Part shown: positions 34,588 through 43,345 of the stretch, in pieces
How positions within the stretch are numbered: position 1 is the stretch's first letter
How the letters are laid out: each line of letters starts with the position of its first letter
Source: Shinella lacus
GTDB lineage: Bacteria > Pseudomonadota > Alphaproteobacteria > Rhizobiales > Rhizobiaceae
Assembly: GCF_010994755.1 (NCBI RefSeq)
Contig: NZ_WHSB02000001.1
Coordinates: 496,001-560,000, forward strand
Length of the DNA: 64,000 nucleotides
Direction: 5' to 3'
Position numbers and translations under genes: made by a program
Notes under the pieces: model-generated
Seen by the model: only the letters and a program-made list of their open reading frames with translations
Told to the model about the DNA's origin: nothing
Databases searched by the model: none

Positions 34588-35677
34588 GTGCGAGAACTCC
34601 TTCATTTGCCTCGGAAATAAGCGCCTTACCATTCTCCGCATCGAAGACCGACAGCGTGCGCGCATCGAAATCGAGGCCGATCAACTCGTCCTCGTGCACG
34701 ACATGGCTGGAGGGGATGCGTGCCTTCAGGTCGCCATGGCCGGTGGAGAGCGTCACGATCTGGGTGGTGCCGAGATATTCGACCGCGATCACGCGGCCCC
34801 GATAGGCGGCATCGCTGCTGAAGCGCACATGTTCCGGGCGCACGCCGAGCGTCAGTCGCCCGGCCCGACCTTCCCGCGTGGCCGGCACTTTCACCTTCAC
34901 GCCGCCAAGATCGATACTGTCGCCGCCAATGCCGATCATGCCGTCGAACTCCAGAAAGTTCATCGGCGGCGAGCCGATGAACTGCGCCACGAACTTCGTC
35001 GCCGGCCAGTCGTAGATCTGCTGCGGCCGGCCGAACTGCTCGACGACGCCGTGGTTCATGACGACGATCTTGTCGCCCATCTGCATGGCTTCGAGCTGGT
35101 CGTGCGTGACATAGACGGTGGTGGCGCCCATGCGGTCGTGCAGGGCGCGCAGCTCCTCCGCCATATGCTCGCGGAATTCCGCGTCGAGCGCGCCGAGCGG
35201 CTCGTCCATGAAGAAGGCTTTCGGGCGGCGCACGATGGCGCGGCCGAGCGCCACGCGCTGGCGGTCGCCGCCGGAAAGGCCGCCGACGGGTTTGTCCAGG
35301 ATATGCTCGATGCGGAGGATGCGGGCGACCTCGGCGACGCGCGTCTTCAGTTCCTCGCCGCGCAAGCCCTGGCTCAACAGCGGATAGGAGATGTTCTTGC
35401 GCACGTTCATATGTGGATAGAGCGCGAACATCTGGAAGACGAAGGCGATGTCGCGCTGGCTCGCCGGCTTCATGCCGACCTCCTCGCCGTCGATGAAGAT
35501 CTCGCCGGAAGTCGGCAGTTCGAGGCCCGCCATCATGCGAAGGGTCGTCGTCTTGCCGCAGCCGGAAGGGCCGAGCAGCATGAAGAACTCGCCGTCCTCG
35601 ATGGTGAAACTGGAGGAGCGGACCGCGGTGAAGGCGCCGAATTCCTTGCGCACGTTCTGGATTCTGATTTGCGCCAT
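34580..35677 (-). CDS. ABC transporter ATPase, first of a pair (carbohydrate/polyol type)
   Basis: This 365-residue MalK-like ATPase has Walker A GPSGCGKT, Q-loop VFQMFALYPH, signature LSGGDRQRVALGRAI, Walker B FFMDEPLGALDAEF and H-loop VTHDQ, plus a TOBE-type C-terminal region (LTLGVRPEHVRF). It powers the permeases encoded just upstream. ATG start 4 nt after the small membrane protein gene; the last 8 nt overlap the second ATPase gene. The sequence differs clearly from its neighbour, so the pair is an old duplication rather than a recent copy. Confidence 0.93.
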   Translation of the reverse strand: MAQIRIQNVRKEFGAFTAVRSSSFTIEDGEFFMLLGPSGCGKTTTLRMMAGLELPTSGEIFIDGEEVGMKPASQRDIAFVFQMFALYPHMNVRKNISYPLLSQGLRGEELKTRVAEVARILRIEHILDKPVGGLSGGDRQRVALGRAIVRRPKAFFMDEPLGALDAEFREHMAEELRALHDRMGATTVYVTHDQLEAMQMGDKIVVMNHGVVEQFGRPQQIYDWPATKFVAQFIGSPPMNFLEFDGMIGIGGDSIDLGGVKVKVPATREGRAGRLTLGVRPEHVRFSSDAAYRGRVIAVEYLGTTQIVTLSTGHGDLKARIPSSHVVHEDELIGLDFDARTLSVFDAENGKALISEANEGVLAHG

Positions 35678-35681
35678 CAGC

Positions 35682-35870
35682 CTACTCCGGGAAATGGCTG
35701 ACGATGATGAACATCACCGTACCCAGCAAGGTTATGACGAAGGACCAGGAATAGAGCACGAGGGCGAAGGGCTGCATGAGCATGACGACGCCCATGGCGA
35801 TCAGCACCGATGCCAGCATTTCCCAGGCGCCGCGCCGCAGATGCAGCAACCCGTTGAAGAATCTTGTCAT
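35682..35870 (-). CDS. Small two-helix membrane protein in the ABC operon
   Basis: The 62-residue protein (MTRFFNGLLHLRRGAWEML, ending VSHFPE) has two predicted membrane helices, about 17-35 and 38-57. Its ATG overlaps the permease stop by 4 nt (ATGA), and the first ATPase gene starts 4 nt after it, so it is a real, coupled gene despite its size. Small membrane proteins of unknown function occur at the same place in rhizobial glycerol/polyol transporter operons (for example GlpU). It may be an accessory subunit of the transporter. Confidence 0.82.
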   Translation of the reverse strand: MTRFFNGLLHLRRGAWEMLASVLIAMGVVMLMQPFALVLYSWSFVITLLGTVMFIIVSHFPE

Positions 35871-36805
35871 TTGCGGACTGCTCCGAATGTGATGCCGCGC
35901 AGCAAATGTTTGCGCAGAAGAATGGTGAACACCATGACCGGCACGAGGAAGAGGGTCGCGCCCGCGGCAACCGCCGGCCAATCCTGCCCGCTGACGCCGA
36001 TGATGGTGGGGATGAAGGGCGGCGCCGTCTGGGCGTTGCCGGATGTCAGCAGCACGGCGAAGGCATATTCGTTCCAGGCGAAGATCAGGCAGAAGATGGC
36101 CGTGGAGGCGATGCCCGTCGCGGCCTGCGGCAGCACCACCTTGTAGAAGGCCTGGAACCGCGTGTAGCCGTCGATCAGCGCCGCCTCCTCGTATTCGATC
36201 GGGATCTCGTCGATGAAACCCTTGAGCAGCCAGACCGAGAGCGACAGGTTCACCGCCGTATAGAGCAGGATCATGCCGGCATGGGTATCGCTGAGGCCGA
36301 GCGAGCGGAACATCAGGAAGATCGGGATGGCGACGGCGATCGGCGGCATCATGCGCGTGGAGAGGATGAAGAACAGCAGGTCATCCTTCAGCGGCACCTT
36401 GAAGCGCGAGAAGGCATAGGCCGCCGCGGTGCCGAGCACGATGCACAGCACCGTCGAGCCGAAGCCGATGATCACCGAATTGGTGAAACGTTCGGAAAAG
36501 CGTGAGGGGCCGGAAATGACGAGCCCGTCCTTGCGCACCAGCTTGTCGTACCAGGTCGTGGGCTCACCGAGCGCCTGCAATTGTTCCGGTGAAAGCCGGG
36601 TGCGCGTGGTGAAGACGTTGACATAGCCTTCCACCGTCGGCGTGAAGAAGGTTTTCGGGGGATAGGCGATCGCATCCGCCGGTGTCTTGAAGCTCGTCGC
36701 GATGATCCAGACCAGGGGAAGGATGGTGATCAGCGCGTAGAGCACGACCAGGCTGCCGGCGAACCATTTCTGCCGCAGGGACGGCTCGGTAACGGAATAG
36801 CTCAT
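35867..36805 (-). CDS. ABC transporter permease, MalG type
   Basis: The 312-residue inner-membrane permease has about six helices and the conserved EAA loop EEAALIDGYTRFQAFYKVVLPQA that contacts an ATPase. It resembles MalG/UgpE of sugar transporters and has a long periplasmic loop after the first helix. The ATG at 36805 overlaps the stop of the other permease gene (ATGA), and its own stop overlaps the small membrane protein start. Confidence 0.93.
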   Translation of the reverse strand: MSYSVTEPSLRQKWFAGSLVVLYALITILPLVWIIATSFKTPADAIAYPPKTFFTPTVEGYVNVFTTRTRLSPEQLQALGEPTTWYDKLVRKDGLVISGPSRFSERFTNSVIIGFGSTVLCIVLGTAAAYAFSRFKVPLKDDLLFFILSTRMMPPIAVAIPIFLMFRSLGLSDTHAGMILLYTAVNLSLSVWLLKGFIDEIPIEYEEAALIDGYTRFQAFYKVVLPQAATGIASTAIFCLIFAWNEYAFAVLLTSGNAQTAPPFIPTIIGVSGQDWPAVAAGATLFLVPVMVFTILLRKHLLRGITFGAVRK

Positions 36806-37749
36806 CGCTGTTTCACCTTGTTCAGGGCTTTGACGTAGATCGACGCAAGGCCGAAGACCGTGACGAAGAGGATGACGGCATAGGCGGATGCGTAGCCCGT
36901 GCGCCACTTCTCGAAGGCCTCGCGCTTCAGGTTGATCGAGGTAAGCTCGGTGATCGAGCCCGGTCCGCCTCCGGTGAGCTGCACCACGAGGTCGAACATC
37001 TTGAAGTTCTCGATGCCGCGGAAGAGCACGGCGAGCATCAGGAAGGGCAGCACGAGCGGGATGGTGATCGTCCAGAACTGCCGCCATTTGCTGGCGCGGT
37101 CGCATTCGGCGGCTTCATAGATGCTGGGCGGAATGGAGCGCAGGCCTGCAAGGCAGATCAGCATGACGAAGGGTGTCCACATCCAGGTGTCGACGATGAC
37201 GATGGCCCAGGGTGCCAGCGACACGTCGCCGATCATGGAGAAACTCGACGGGTCGGCACCCGTCAGGAAGCCGACGGCATAGTTGAACAGGCCGATCTGC
37301 GGCTGGTAGAGGAAGGTCCAGAAATTGCCCACCACCGCCGGGCTCAGCATCATCGGCAGCACGATGATCGTCGTCCAGAGGTCGTTGCCGCGGAACTTCT
37401 TGTTGATCAGGTAGGCGAGCGAAAAGCCGATCAGCACCTGAAGGACGATGGTCCAGATCAGGAAATGCGCGGTCGCCTGCATGGTCAGCCAGATGTCGCG
37501 GTCGGACAGGATGTTCAGGTAGTTCTTCAGGCCGACGAACTCGACCTCGGCATTGGGGCGATTGACACGGAAATTGGTGAAGCTCAGCCGGATCGTCCAG
37601 ATGAGCGGAAAGATGTTGACCGCCAGAAGCAGCACGATCGACGGGGCGACGAAGAGCCAGGCGAGCGCACGGTCAGACAGGCCGTGCATGCGTTTGGCAA
37701 TGGCGTGCGGCGTCGCTTCGGCGACCCGCTCCACGGATGATTTCAGCAT
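36802..37749 (-). CDS. ABC transporter permease, MalF type
   Basis: The 315-residue inner-membrane permease has a cytoplasmic N-terminus (about 1-28), six helices and the EAA loop IYEAAECDRASKWRQFWTITIPL. It pairs with the MalG-type permease encoded next. The start is the ATG at 37749 with AAGGGACATTCA upstream, 109 nt after the binding-protein gene; the gap contains a strong stem-loop. Confidence 0.93.
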   Translation of the reverse strand: MLKSSVERVAEATPHAIAKRMHGLSDRALAWLFVAPSIVLLLAVNIFPLIWTIRLSFTNFRVNRPNAEVEFVGLKNYLNILSDRDIWLTMQATAHFLIWTIVLQVLIGFSLAYLINKKFRGNDLWTTIIVLPMMLSPAVVGNFWTFLYQPQIGLFNYAVGFLTGADPSSFSMIGDVSLAPWAIVIVDTWMWTPFVMLICLAGLRSIPPSIYEAAECDRASKWRQFWTITIPLVLPFLMLAVLFRGIENFKMFDLVVQLTGGGPGSITELTSINLKREAFEKWRTGYASAYAVILFVTVFGLASIYVKALNKVKQR

Positions 37750-37784
37750 TGAATGTCCCTTGGTTTTTCAACTGAGCGGCGACA

Positions 37785-37808
37785 GAGCCGGGGGCAGATC
37801 CCCGGCTC
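37785..37808 (-). repeat. Stem-loop between the binding-protein and permease genes
   Basis: GAGCCGGGG (37785-37793) and CCCCGGCTC (37800-37808) form a perfect 9-bp stem with a 6-nt loop. There is no T-run. Such structures downstream of binding-protein genes often protect the 5' mRNA and keep the binding protein more abundant than the permeases. Confidence 0.65.
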
Positions 37809-37858
37809 CGGCCGCGCCTTGGTCCGCTGGGAGGCGGCGGGCACAAAGCTCGTGGCGG

Positions 37859-39193
37859 TCAGTACTTGCCTTCGTCGTCGAAGACCTGCGTCCAGTCCTT
37901 CGCCAGACCGTCGAGCGCTTCCTGCGCCGTCCCCTGGCCGGCGACCACATAGTCATGGAAGCGCTTCTGCGCCGCCTGCAGCAGCGAGGCGTAGGACGGC
38001 TCGGCCCAGAAGTCCTTCACGATGGCCATGGAATCGAGGAAGGTCTGCGCATAGGGCTGGCTGGTCGCAAAACCGGGGTCTTCGACCACCTTGCGCAGCG
38101 CCGAATAGCCGCCCATCTGCCACCATTTCTGCTGGACCTCCGGCTGGGCGAACCACTTGATATAGGCAAGCGCCTCTTCCTGCTTTTCGGACGCCGCGAC
38201 CACCGAAATGCCCTGCCCGCCAAGCTGGGCGAAAGCGACGCCATCCGGGCCTGCCGGGTTCGGGAAGTAGCCGGACTTGTCGCCGCCGACATTGGGATCG
38301 GCATTGATGCCCGGCCAGGTGAAGGCGAAGTTCATGTGCAGCGCGACCTGGCCCGACTTGTAGGCATCGATGTCCTCCGACATGTAGGCGTCGGAATGGC
38401 CGGGCGGCGTGCAGCAATTGTAGAGTTCCTTGTAGAACTCCAGGCCGGCCACCGCCTTGGCGGAATTCACGTAGCCGTCCAGCTCGTAGGGCTTGTCGGG
38501 ATTTTCGTACTGGAAGCCGAAGCTGTAGAGCACGTCCATGACGCCCATGGTGATGCCCTCGGAGCCGCGCTCCGTGTAGATCGCCGCGCCATAGACGGTC
38601 TTGCCGTCGATCTCGCGCTTCTGGAAGAATTCGGCGATGTCCTTTAATTCGGCGAAGGTTTTCGGCACCGCGAGATCGCGGCCGTATTTCTGCTTGAACT
38701 CCGCCTGGAGTTCAGGGCGTGCGAACCAGTCCTTGCGGTAGCTCCAGCCAACGACGTCGCCGAAGGCCGGCAGCGCCCAGTAGTTCGGCGAGTTCTTCGG
38801 CCATTCGGCATAACCGACGACGGTGGCCGGGATGAAGTCATCCATCTTGATTCCTTCCTTGTCGAAGAAATCGTTGAGCTTGACGTACTGTCCGTTCTCC
38901 GCGGCACCGCCGATCCACTGGCTGTCGCCGATCAGGAGATCGCAGAGCTTGCCGCCGGAATTCAACTCGTTGAGCATGCGGTCGGCGAAGTTCGGCCACG
39001 GGACGAACTCGAACTTCATGGTGTTGCCGCTCTTGGCCTCGAAATCCTTGCTGAGCTCAACGAGGGCGTTTGCCGGGTCCCAGGCGGCCCAGCAAAGCGT
39101 CAATTCGGCGGCGCCGGCCTGGCCGGTGTTTGCAACGCCGGCGGCCAAAAGGGCGCCGAGAGCGGTCAATGATCTGACTTTGTGAAAATTCAT
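37859..39193 (-). CDS. ABC transporter substrate-binding protein (carbohydrate/polyol type)
   Basis: The 444-residue periplasmic protein has a Sec signal peptide (about 1-29, ANTGQAGAAE) and the family 1 extracellular solute-binding fold: ELTLCWAAWDPANALVELSKDFE, FVPWPNFADRML, and the late KWFAQPEVQQKWWQMGGYSALRK. It captures the substrate for the two permeases. The ATG at 39193 has GGAGGAGG upstream. It is the first gene of the operon, directly behind the LacI operators and a candidate promoter. The substrate is inferred to be a small polyol or ketose, from the kinase at the operon end. Confidence 0.93.
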   Translation of the reverse strand: MNFHKVRSLTALGALLAAGVANTGQAGAAELTLCWAAWDPANALVELSKDFEAKSGNTMKFEFVPWPNFADRMLNELNSGGKLCDLLIGDSQWIGGAAENGQYVKLNDFFDKEGIKMDDFIPATVVGYAEWPKNSPNYWALPAFGDVVGWSYRKDWFARPELQAEFKQKYGRDLAVPKTFAELKDIAEFFQKREIDGKTVYGAAIYTERGSEGITMGVMDVLYSFGFQYENPDKPYELDGYVNSAKAVAGLEFYKELYNCCTPPGHSDAYMSEDIDAYKSGQVALHMNFAFTWPGINADPNVGGDKSGYFPNPAGPDGVAFAQLGGQGISVVAASEKQEEALAYIKWFAQPEVQQKWWQMGGYSALRKVVEDPGFATSQPYAQTFLDSMAIVKDFWAEPSYASLLQAAQKRFHDYVVAGQGTAQEALDGLAKDWTQVFDDEGKY

Positions 39194-39347
39194 GGTTGGG
39201 GCCTCCTCCCCCTCCCTTCCGACCTCCATCGAAAGGTGAAAACGCCCGTGGCGGGCAACAGGCGCGGAAGGACGCCTCCATGGGCCTGCCCTCTTCCACG
39301 CCATCTCCATGGCTGCGGTGTTCCTCCTCGCGGCCATGGAGAGAGTC

Positions 39348-39377
39348 ATATTGAGGTGCGCACCTCAATGCAAGCAA
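39348..39377 (-). promoter_or_regulatory. Candidate promoter of the ABC-dhaK operon
   Basis: On the minus strand TTGCTT (39377-39372) and CAATAT (39353-39348) are spaced by 18 nt. The perfect LacI-type palindrome fills the spacer, which is what a repressor blocking RNA polymerase would need. Read by eye. Confidence 0.45.
39350..39369. promoter_or_regulatory. LacI-family operator 1 (perfect palindrome)
   Basis: ATTGAGGTGCGCACCTCAAT is a perfect 20-bp palindrome with the central GC step typical of LacI/GalR operators. It lies in the divergent region between the binding-protein gene and the LacI-family gene, its likely ligand. Confidence 0.85.
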
Positions 39378-39380
39378 TTT

Positions 39381-39398
39381 TTGAGGTGCGCACTTCAA
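39381..39398. promoter_or_regulatory. LacI-family operator 2 (one mismatch)
   Basis: TTGAGGTGCGCACTTCAA repeats operator 1 with one asymmetric base. Its centre is 30 bp from that of operator 1, close to three helical turns, so two repressor dimers would sit on the same DNA face. It is nearer to the lacI-type gene and may mediate autoregulation. Confidence 0.82.
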
Positions 39399-39466
39399 TT
39401 CTTGCTTTTCGCCTGCTTTTGTTAGAGAAATCCGATTCAGACTCTTGGGAGGAGGAAAGCGGGCGC

Positions 39467-40498
39467 ATGCGGCCAACCGCAAAAGACCTGGCAGAAGCCG
39501 CAGGCGTCAGCCTGGCGACCGTCGACCGCGTGCTGAACGAGCGCCCGAATGTCAGCGGGAAGGCCGCGCGCAAAGTCGCTGAGGCGATCGAGCGCATCGG
39601 CTTCGTCCGCAACCCGGCCGCAGTCGCGCTGGCGCGCAACAAGACCTATCGCTTCCGCTTCGTGCTGCCGACCTCCGGCGACCAGTATCTCAAGGAACTC
39701 ATCGGCCGCGTCACCGAGGCGAAGGAAGCGCTGCGCGCCGATTCCATCGCGGTAGAGGCCGTGCAGATTCCCATGGCGGACCCGCACCATGTCGCCAAAT
39801 ACCTGACCGCCATCGATCCCGAAGCCATCGACGGGGTGGCCGTCATGGCGCCGGAATCGCCGCAGGTGCGCGACGCGCTGATGCGGCTCGTCGAGCGCGG
39901 CGTCAAGGTCGTGCAATTCCTCTCAGGCCAGGAACGGCTGGAGAGCGCCGACTATGTCGGCGTCGATAACTTCGCGGCCGGTGCCACCGCCGGCAAGATC
40001 GCCGGCCGCTTCATCAGCGAAAAGCCCGGCAAGATCATGGTGGTGGCGGAAACCATGATGGCGCTCGACAGCATCCAGCGCCGCCTCGGCTTCGACAGCA
40101 TCATCAACACCCAGTTCCCGCATCTCGAAATCCTGCCGTCGCTGGAAACCTATGCGGACGAAAAACGCACCGAGCTTATCATCCAGCGCACCCTGCAGCA
40201 CAACCCGGATACCGTTGCCGTCTATGTGTTGAGTTCGGAGGCACGGGTGCCGCTGTCGGCCATCTGGAACGCGCAGGGTTCCCGCCCCCTCACCGTCGTC
40301 GCGCATGAGCGCACCCCGTTCAGCGAAAGGGCTCTGATGGACGAGCGCATCGACGCCGTGATCGCCCAGGACCCCGGCCACGCCGTCAGAAGCGCGCTGC
40401 GCATCATGCGCGCCCGCGCCGATCACCGCGAACTGCTCGCCTCCCAGGAGCGGATCCGTATCGAGGTCCTGCTCAAGGAGAACCTTCAGCTCGAATGA
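39467..40498 (+). CDS. LacI-family transcriptional regulator of the ABC-dhaK operon
   Basis: The 343-residue protein has an N-terminal LacI helix-turn-helix (about 4-58; TAKDLAEAAGVSLATVDRVLNERPNVSGKAARKV) and a periplasmic-binding-protein-like sensor domain (about 62-330; VDNFAAGATAGKIAGRF, LVVAETMMALDSIQRRLGF-type). DRVLNE in place of the usual SRVLN is seen in the subgroup related to sugar/polyol regulators. The start is the ATG at 39467 with GGAGGAGG about 12 nt upstream. It is divergent from the binding-protein gene, and the two palindromes at 39350-39398 are its probable sites. Confidence 0.92.
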   Translation: MRPTAKDLAEAAGVSLATVDRVLNERPNVSGKAARKVAEAIERIGFVRNPAAVALARNKTYRFRFVLPTSGDQYLKELIGRVTEAKEALRADSIAVEAVQIPMADPHHVAKYLTAIDPEAIDGVAVMAPESPQVRDALMRLVERGVKVVQFLSGQERLESADYVGVDNFAAGATAGKIAGRFISEKPGKIMVVAETMMALDSIQRRLGFDSIINTQFPHLEILPSLETYADEKRTELIIQRTLQHNPDTVAVYVLSSEARVPLSAIWNAQGSRPLTVVAHERTPFSERALMDERIDAVIAQDPGHAVRSALRIMRARADHRELLASQERIRIEVLLKENLQLE

Positions 40499-40499
40499 T

Positions 40500-41681
40500 C
40501 TAGGCGACGCGGGCGTCGACCAACGTCTCGCCGGCAAGCGCCACGGTGTTCCTGCCCATGCGCTTCGCTTCGTAGAGCGCACTGTCGGCATCGCACAAAA
40601 GCCGCTCCAGTGTCGTCTCGGCAGGCGCCGCCAGGGCCACCCCGAGACTGACCGTCACGCAGCCATCGTCCAGTCCGCGATGGCGCATGGCGAGGTCTTC
40701 GATAGCGACCCGGATGCGCTCCGCCATCGCCAGTGCCGCCAGGGGCTCCCGATCAGCCGAGAGGACCAGCATCTCCTCGCCCCCGAAGCGGAACACGAAA
40801 GACGCCTCGTCCACCGTGTCGCGGATGCACCGCGAGACGGCGCGAAGGCAGGCATCGCCTTCGATATGGCCGTGAACGTCGTTGAACCGCTTGAAATGAT
40901 CGATGTCGAGCAGGATGGCGGCCACGGTTTTATGCTTCCCGCCGCTCCACAGGCCTTCGCAGATCCGCGCGAGCGAACGCCGGTTGAGCAGCCCCGTCAG
41001 CTCGTCCCGCTCGGCATTGCGCTCCAGCTGCCCGTAGAGCAGGCCGGCGCGCAGCTGGTTAAGAAAATTCTGCCGGTCCTTCTGCTCCAGGAAATAAGCG
41101 CTCACCGCCAGGAAGATCGAGAGGGTCACATAGAAGGTGATAATACCGGAATAGGTCACGGCGTCGAAGGCGCCCGTCATCTGCGTGGTGGTGAAATGCG
41201 AGGCGCACATCAGCGCGAGCCCCACAAGGACCGCGGGAAAACGCGGCCGCAATGCGATGACGAAGAACAGGAAGGCGGCGGAGTTGCCGTTCTGGTAGAC
41301 GAAGAGGTAGGGGCTGGCGCTTTGCGTGGCGGCAAGCATCGGCAGGGTGACGCCCATCACGGCGATCGCGACGGAGAGACTATCGTAGAGCAGCGCATTC
41401 CGCCAACGGCGTACGGTCAGGATACAGGCGATCACGAAGGGCGTGAACACCAGGAAACGCGCGAAGACCAGCGCGGTGAAGACATCCGCCATCATGGTGC
41501 GGTCGCCGAAATAGACGAGATCGTAGATTAGCGTGCCGATGACGCCCCAGATGACGGCGAGCCGCACCCGCTCCGCCACATAGTCCTTGCGGAAGGCGGC
41601 CTCGATATCCGGAGAAAAACGCAAGAACCGAAAGCCCCGCGCGATCTGGCGATCCACCTGGTCCAGCGTCACGACGCCCAT
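40500..41681 (-). CDS. Membrane-bound diguanylate cyclase (GGDEF protein)
   Basis: The 393-residue protein has about six N-terminal membrane helices (40-200), a short coiled linker and a GGDEF domain (about 215-385) beginning RDELTGLLNRRSL. The active-site motif reads GGEEM; a Glu at position three is accepted, while the final Met is unusual. The residues before it (DEASFVFR) lack the RxxD inhibitory site, so product feedback is not expected. It probably makes cyclic-di-GMP in response to a signal sensed in or near the membrane. It is convergent with the LacI-family gene, with 1 nt between the stops. Confidence 0.92.
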   Translation of the reverse strand: MGVVTLDQVDRQIARGFRFLRFSPDIEAAFRKDYVAERVRLAVIWGVIGTLIYDLVYFGDRTMMADVFTALVFARFLVFTPFVIACILTVRRWRNALLYDSLSVAIAVMGVTLPMLAATQSASPYLFVYQNGNSAAFLFFVIALRPRFPAVLVGLALMCASHFTTTQMTGAFDAVTYSGIITFYVTLSIFLAVSAYFLEQKDRQNFLNQLRAGLLYGQLERNAERDELTGLLNRRSLARICEGLWSGGKHKTVAAILLDIDHFKRFNDVHGHIEGDACLRAVSRCIRDTVDEASFVFRFGGEEMLVLSADREPLAALAMAERIRVAIEDLAMRHRGLDDGCVTVSLGVALAAPAETTLERLLCDADSALYEAKRMGRNTVALAGETLVDARVA

Positions 41682-41887
41682 TCCGAAATCCCCGCATGCA
41701 GCAAGATTACCTGACGTTACGGCAGAAAGCTGAACAACGACCTAAAGCAGGACCCATCGAACGTCGATGGCCCGTTCGCACCGACCTTGAGTTTGACGAC
41801 GGCAAAGGTTATTGCCTATCGCAGTAACGGACTGCGGCCGCTCGATCCTTCGAACCAGTCGATAGCCGGCACGCAGGACACCTTCCG

Positions 41888-43342
41888 TTGAACGCCACGA
41901 TCTACCGCGCCGTCGTCAATATCGCAGCAATCTGCGGTCTCTATCTTGCGGCAGCCATGCTCGTGCCGGCGCTTGTCGACATCTATTATGGTCATCGGGA
42001 CTGGAAGGTCTTCATGCTGTCGGCCGTGCTGGTCGGCGGCCTTTCAACCGTGACCGCGGCCGCGACACGCGCCGGCCCGCCGCCATTCAACAAGAAGATG
42101 GGCTTTCTGCTGGTCAACGTCCTATGGCTGGTCTTTTCGCTCGTCGGCGCCCTACCCTTCATGTTGTCGTCTCTCGACATGAACTTCGCCAAGGCGCTGT
42201 TCGAATCCGTTTCCGCCATCACGACGACGGGCTCGACGGTCATTTCGGGTCTGGACAATGCGCCACCAGGCATCCTGATGTGGCGCTCGCTCCTCCATTG
42301 GCTCGGCGGCATTGGTATCGTCGCCCTCGGCCTCTTCGTCATGCCCTACCTGCGCGTCGGCGGCATCTCCTTCTTCAAAATGGAATCGTCCGACACGAAC
42401 GATAAGCCGTTCGCCCGGATCGCCAGCTTCACCCGGGCGTTTGTCCTTATCTACGTGTTGATTACGCTGGCCTGCACGCTGGTTTTTGCCGCACTCGGCA
42501 TGAGCCGCTTCGATGCCGTCAACCACGCCATGGCGACGGTGGCGACCGGCGGTTTTTCGACCCATGACGCGTCATTCGGCTATTTCAACAGCTTGCCGCT
42601 GCTGTGGGCCGGCACCTTCTTCATGACGCTCTGCAGCCTACCCTTTTCGATCCTGATCGTCTTCATGGTCCGCGGCCGTCTTGATGCGCTGCGTGATCCG
42701 CAGATCGGCGTGTTTCTCGGCTATCTCTTGCTGTTTTCGGTGGCGATCGCAATCTACCAACGTCTCCAGAACGGCGTGCCGTTCCATGAAGCGCTTACGC
42801 ACTCTTTCTTCACCGTGTCGACGATCCTCTCCACGACCGGTTTTGCCAGCCAGGACTATACGCTCTGGGGACCGTTCGTGGTGACGATGGCGTTTTTCAT
42901 GACCTTCATGGGTGGATGTTCTGGATCGACCGCCGGCGGGATAAAAGCTTACCGGTTCATCATCCTCTTTAATTCGATCCGCACCGGCCTCTATAAGCTG
43001 ATCTATCCGAACGGGATCCATATCGTGCGCTACGGCAAGATGGCTGTTGATCCCGATCTGCAACGTAACGTTTTCCTCTTCTTCGTAACCTACCTCCTGC
43101 TGTGGGCCACCGGCAGCGTCGCCATGACGGCGATGGGCTACGATCTTCTGACCTCCGCATCATCCGTCATCACCGCGCTCTCCAACGTCGGGCCGGGCGT
43201 CGGCCCCATCGTGGGTCCGGCCGGAAACTTCTCGACGATTTCCGATCCGGCGCTCTATCTTCTGACGATCATGATGCTGCTCGGCCGTCTTGAGGTTCTG
43301 ACTGTCCTCGTTGTGCTGACGCCGCTCTTCTGGAAAAGCTGA
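41888..43342 (+). CDS. trkH: TrkH-type potassium uptake membrane protein
   Basis: The 484-residue protein has the TrkH/KtrB fold, four M1-P-M2 repeats with filter-like loops TTTGST, ATGGFS, STTGFA and NVGPGVG. The glycine of each filter is present, and the LLHWLGGIGIVALGLFVMPYLRVGG segment is typical of TrkH. It would take up K+ with a TrkA partner, which is not in the window. The start is a TTG at 41888 with a poor ribosome site, so the first residues are uncertain. The preceding 206-nt gap contains a 7-bp hairpin (41754-41770) but no recognised motif. Confidence 0.93.
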   Translation: MNATIYRAVVNIAAICGLYLAAAMLVPALVDIYYGHRDWKVFMLSAVLVGGLSTVTAAATRAGPPPFNKKMGFLLVNVLWLVFSLVGALPFMLSSLDMNFAKALFESVSAITTTGSTVISGLDNAPPGILMWRSLLHWLGGIGIVALGLFVMPYLRVGGISFFKMESSDTNDKPFARIASFTRAFVLIYVLITLACTLVFAALGMSRFDAVNHAMATVATGGFSTHDASFGYFNSLPLLWAGTFFMTLCSLPFSILIVFMVRGRLDALRDPQIGVFLGYLLLFSVAIAIYQRLQNGVPFHEALTHSFFTVSTILSTTGFASQDYTLWGPFVVTMAFFMTFMGGCSGSTAGGIKAYRFIILFNSIRTGLYKLIYPNGIHIVRYGKMAVDPDLQRNVFLFFVTYLLLWATGSVAMTAMGYDLLTSASSVITALSNVGPGVGPIVGPAGNFSTISDPALYLLTIMMLLGRLEVLTVLVVLTPLFWKS

Positions 43343-43345
43343 TCG

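Noticed and set aside
31958-39193. Naming the transporter as the rhizobial glycerol system glpVPQUST
   Set aside because: The gene layout is similar, but glpK, glpD and the DeoR-type regulator are absent and a ketose kinase and LacI regulator are present, so the substrate may differ.
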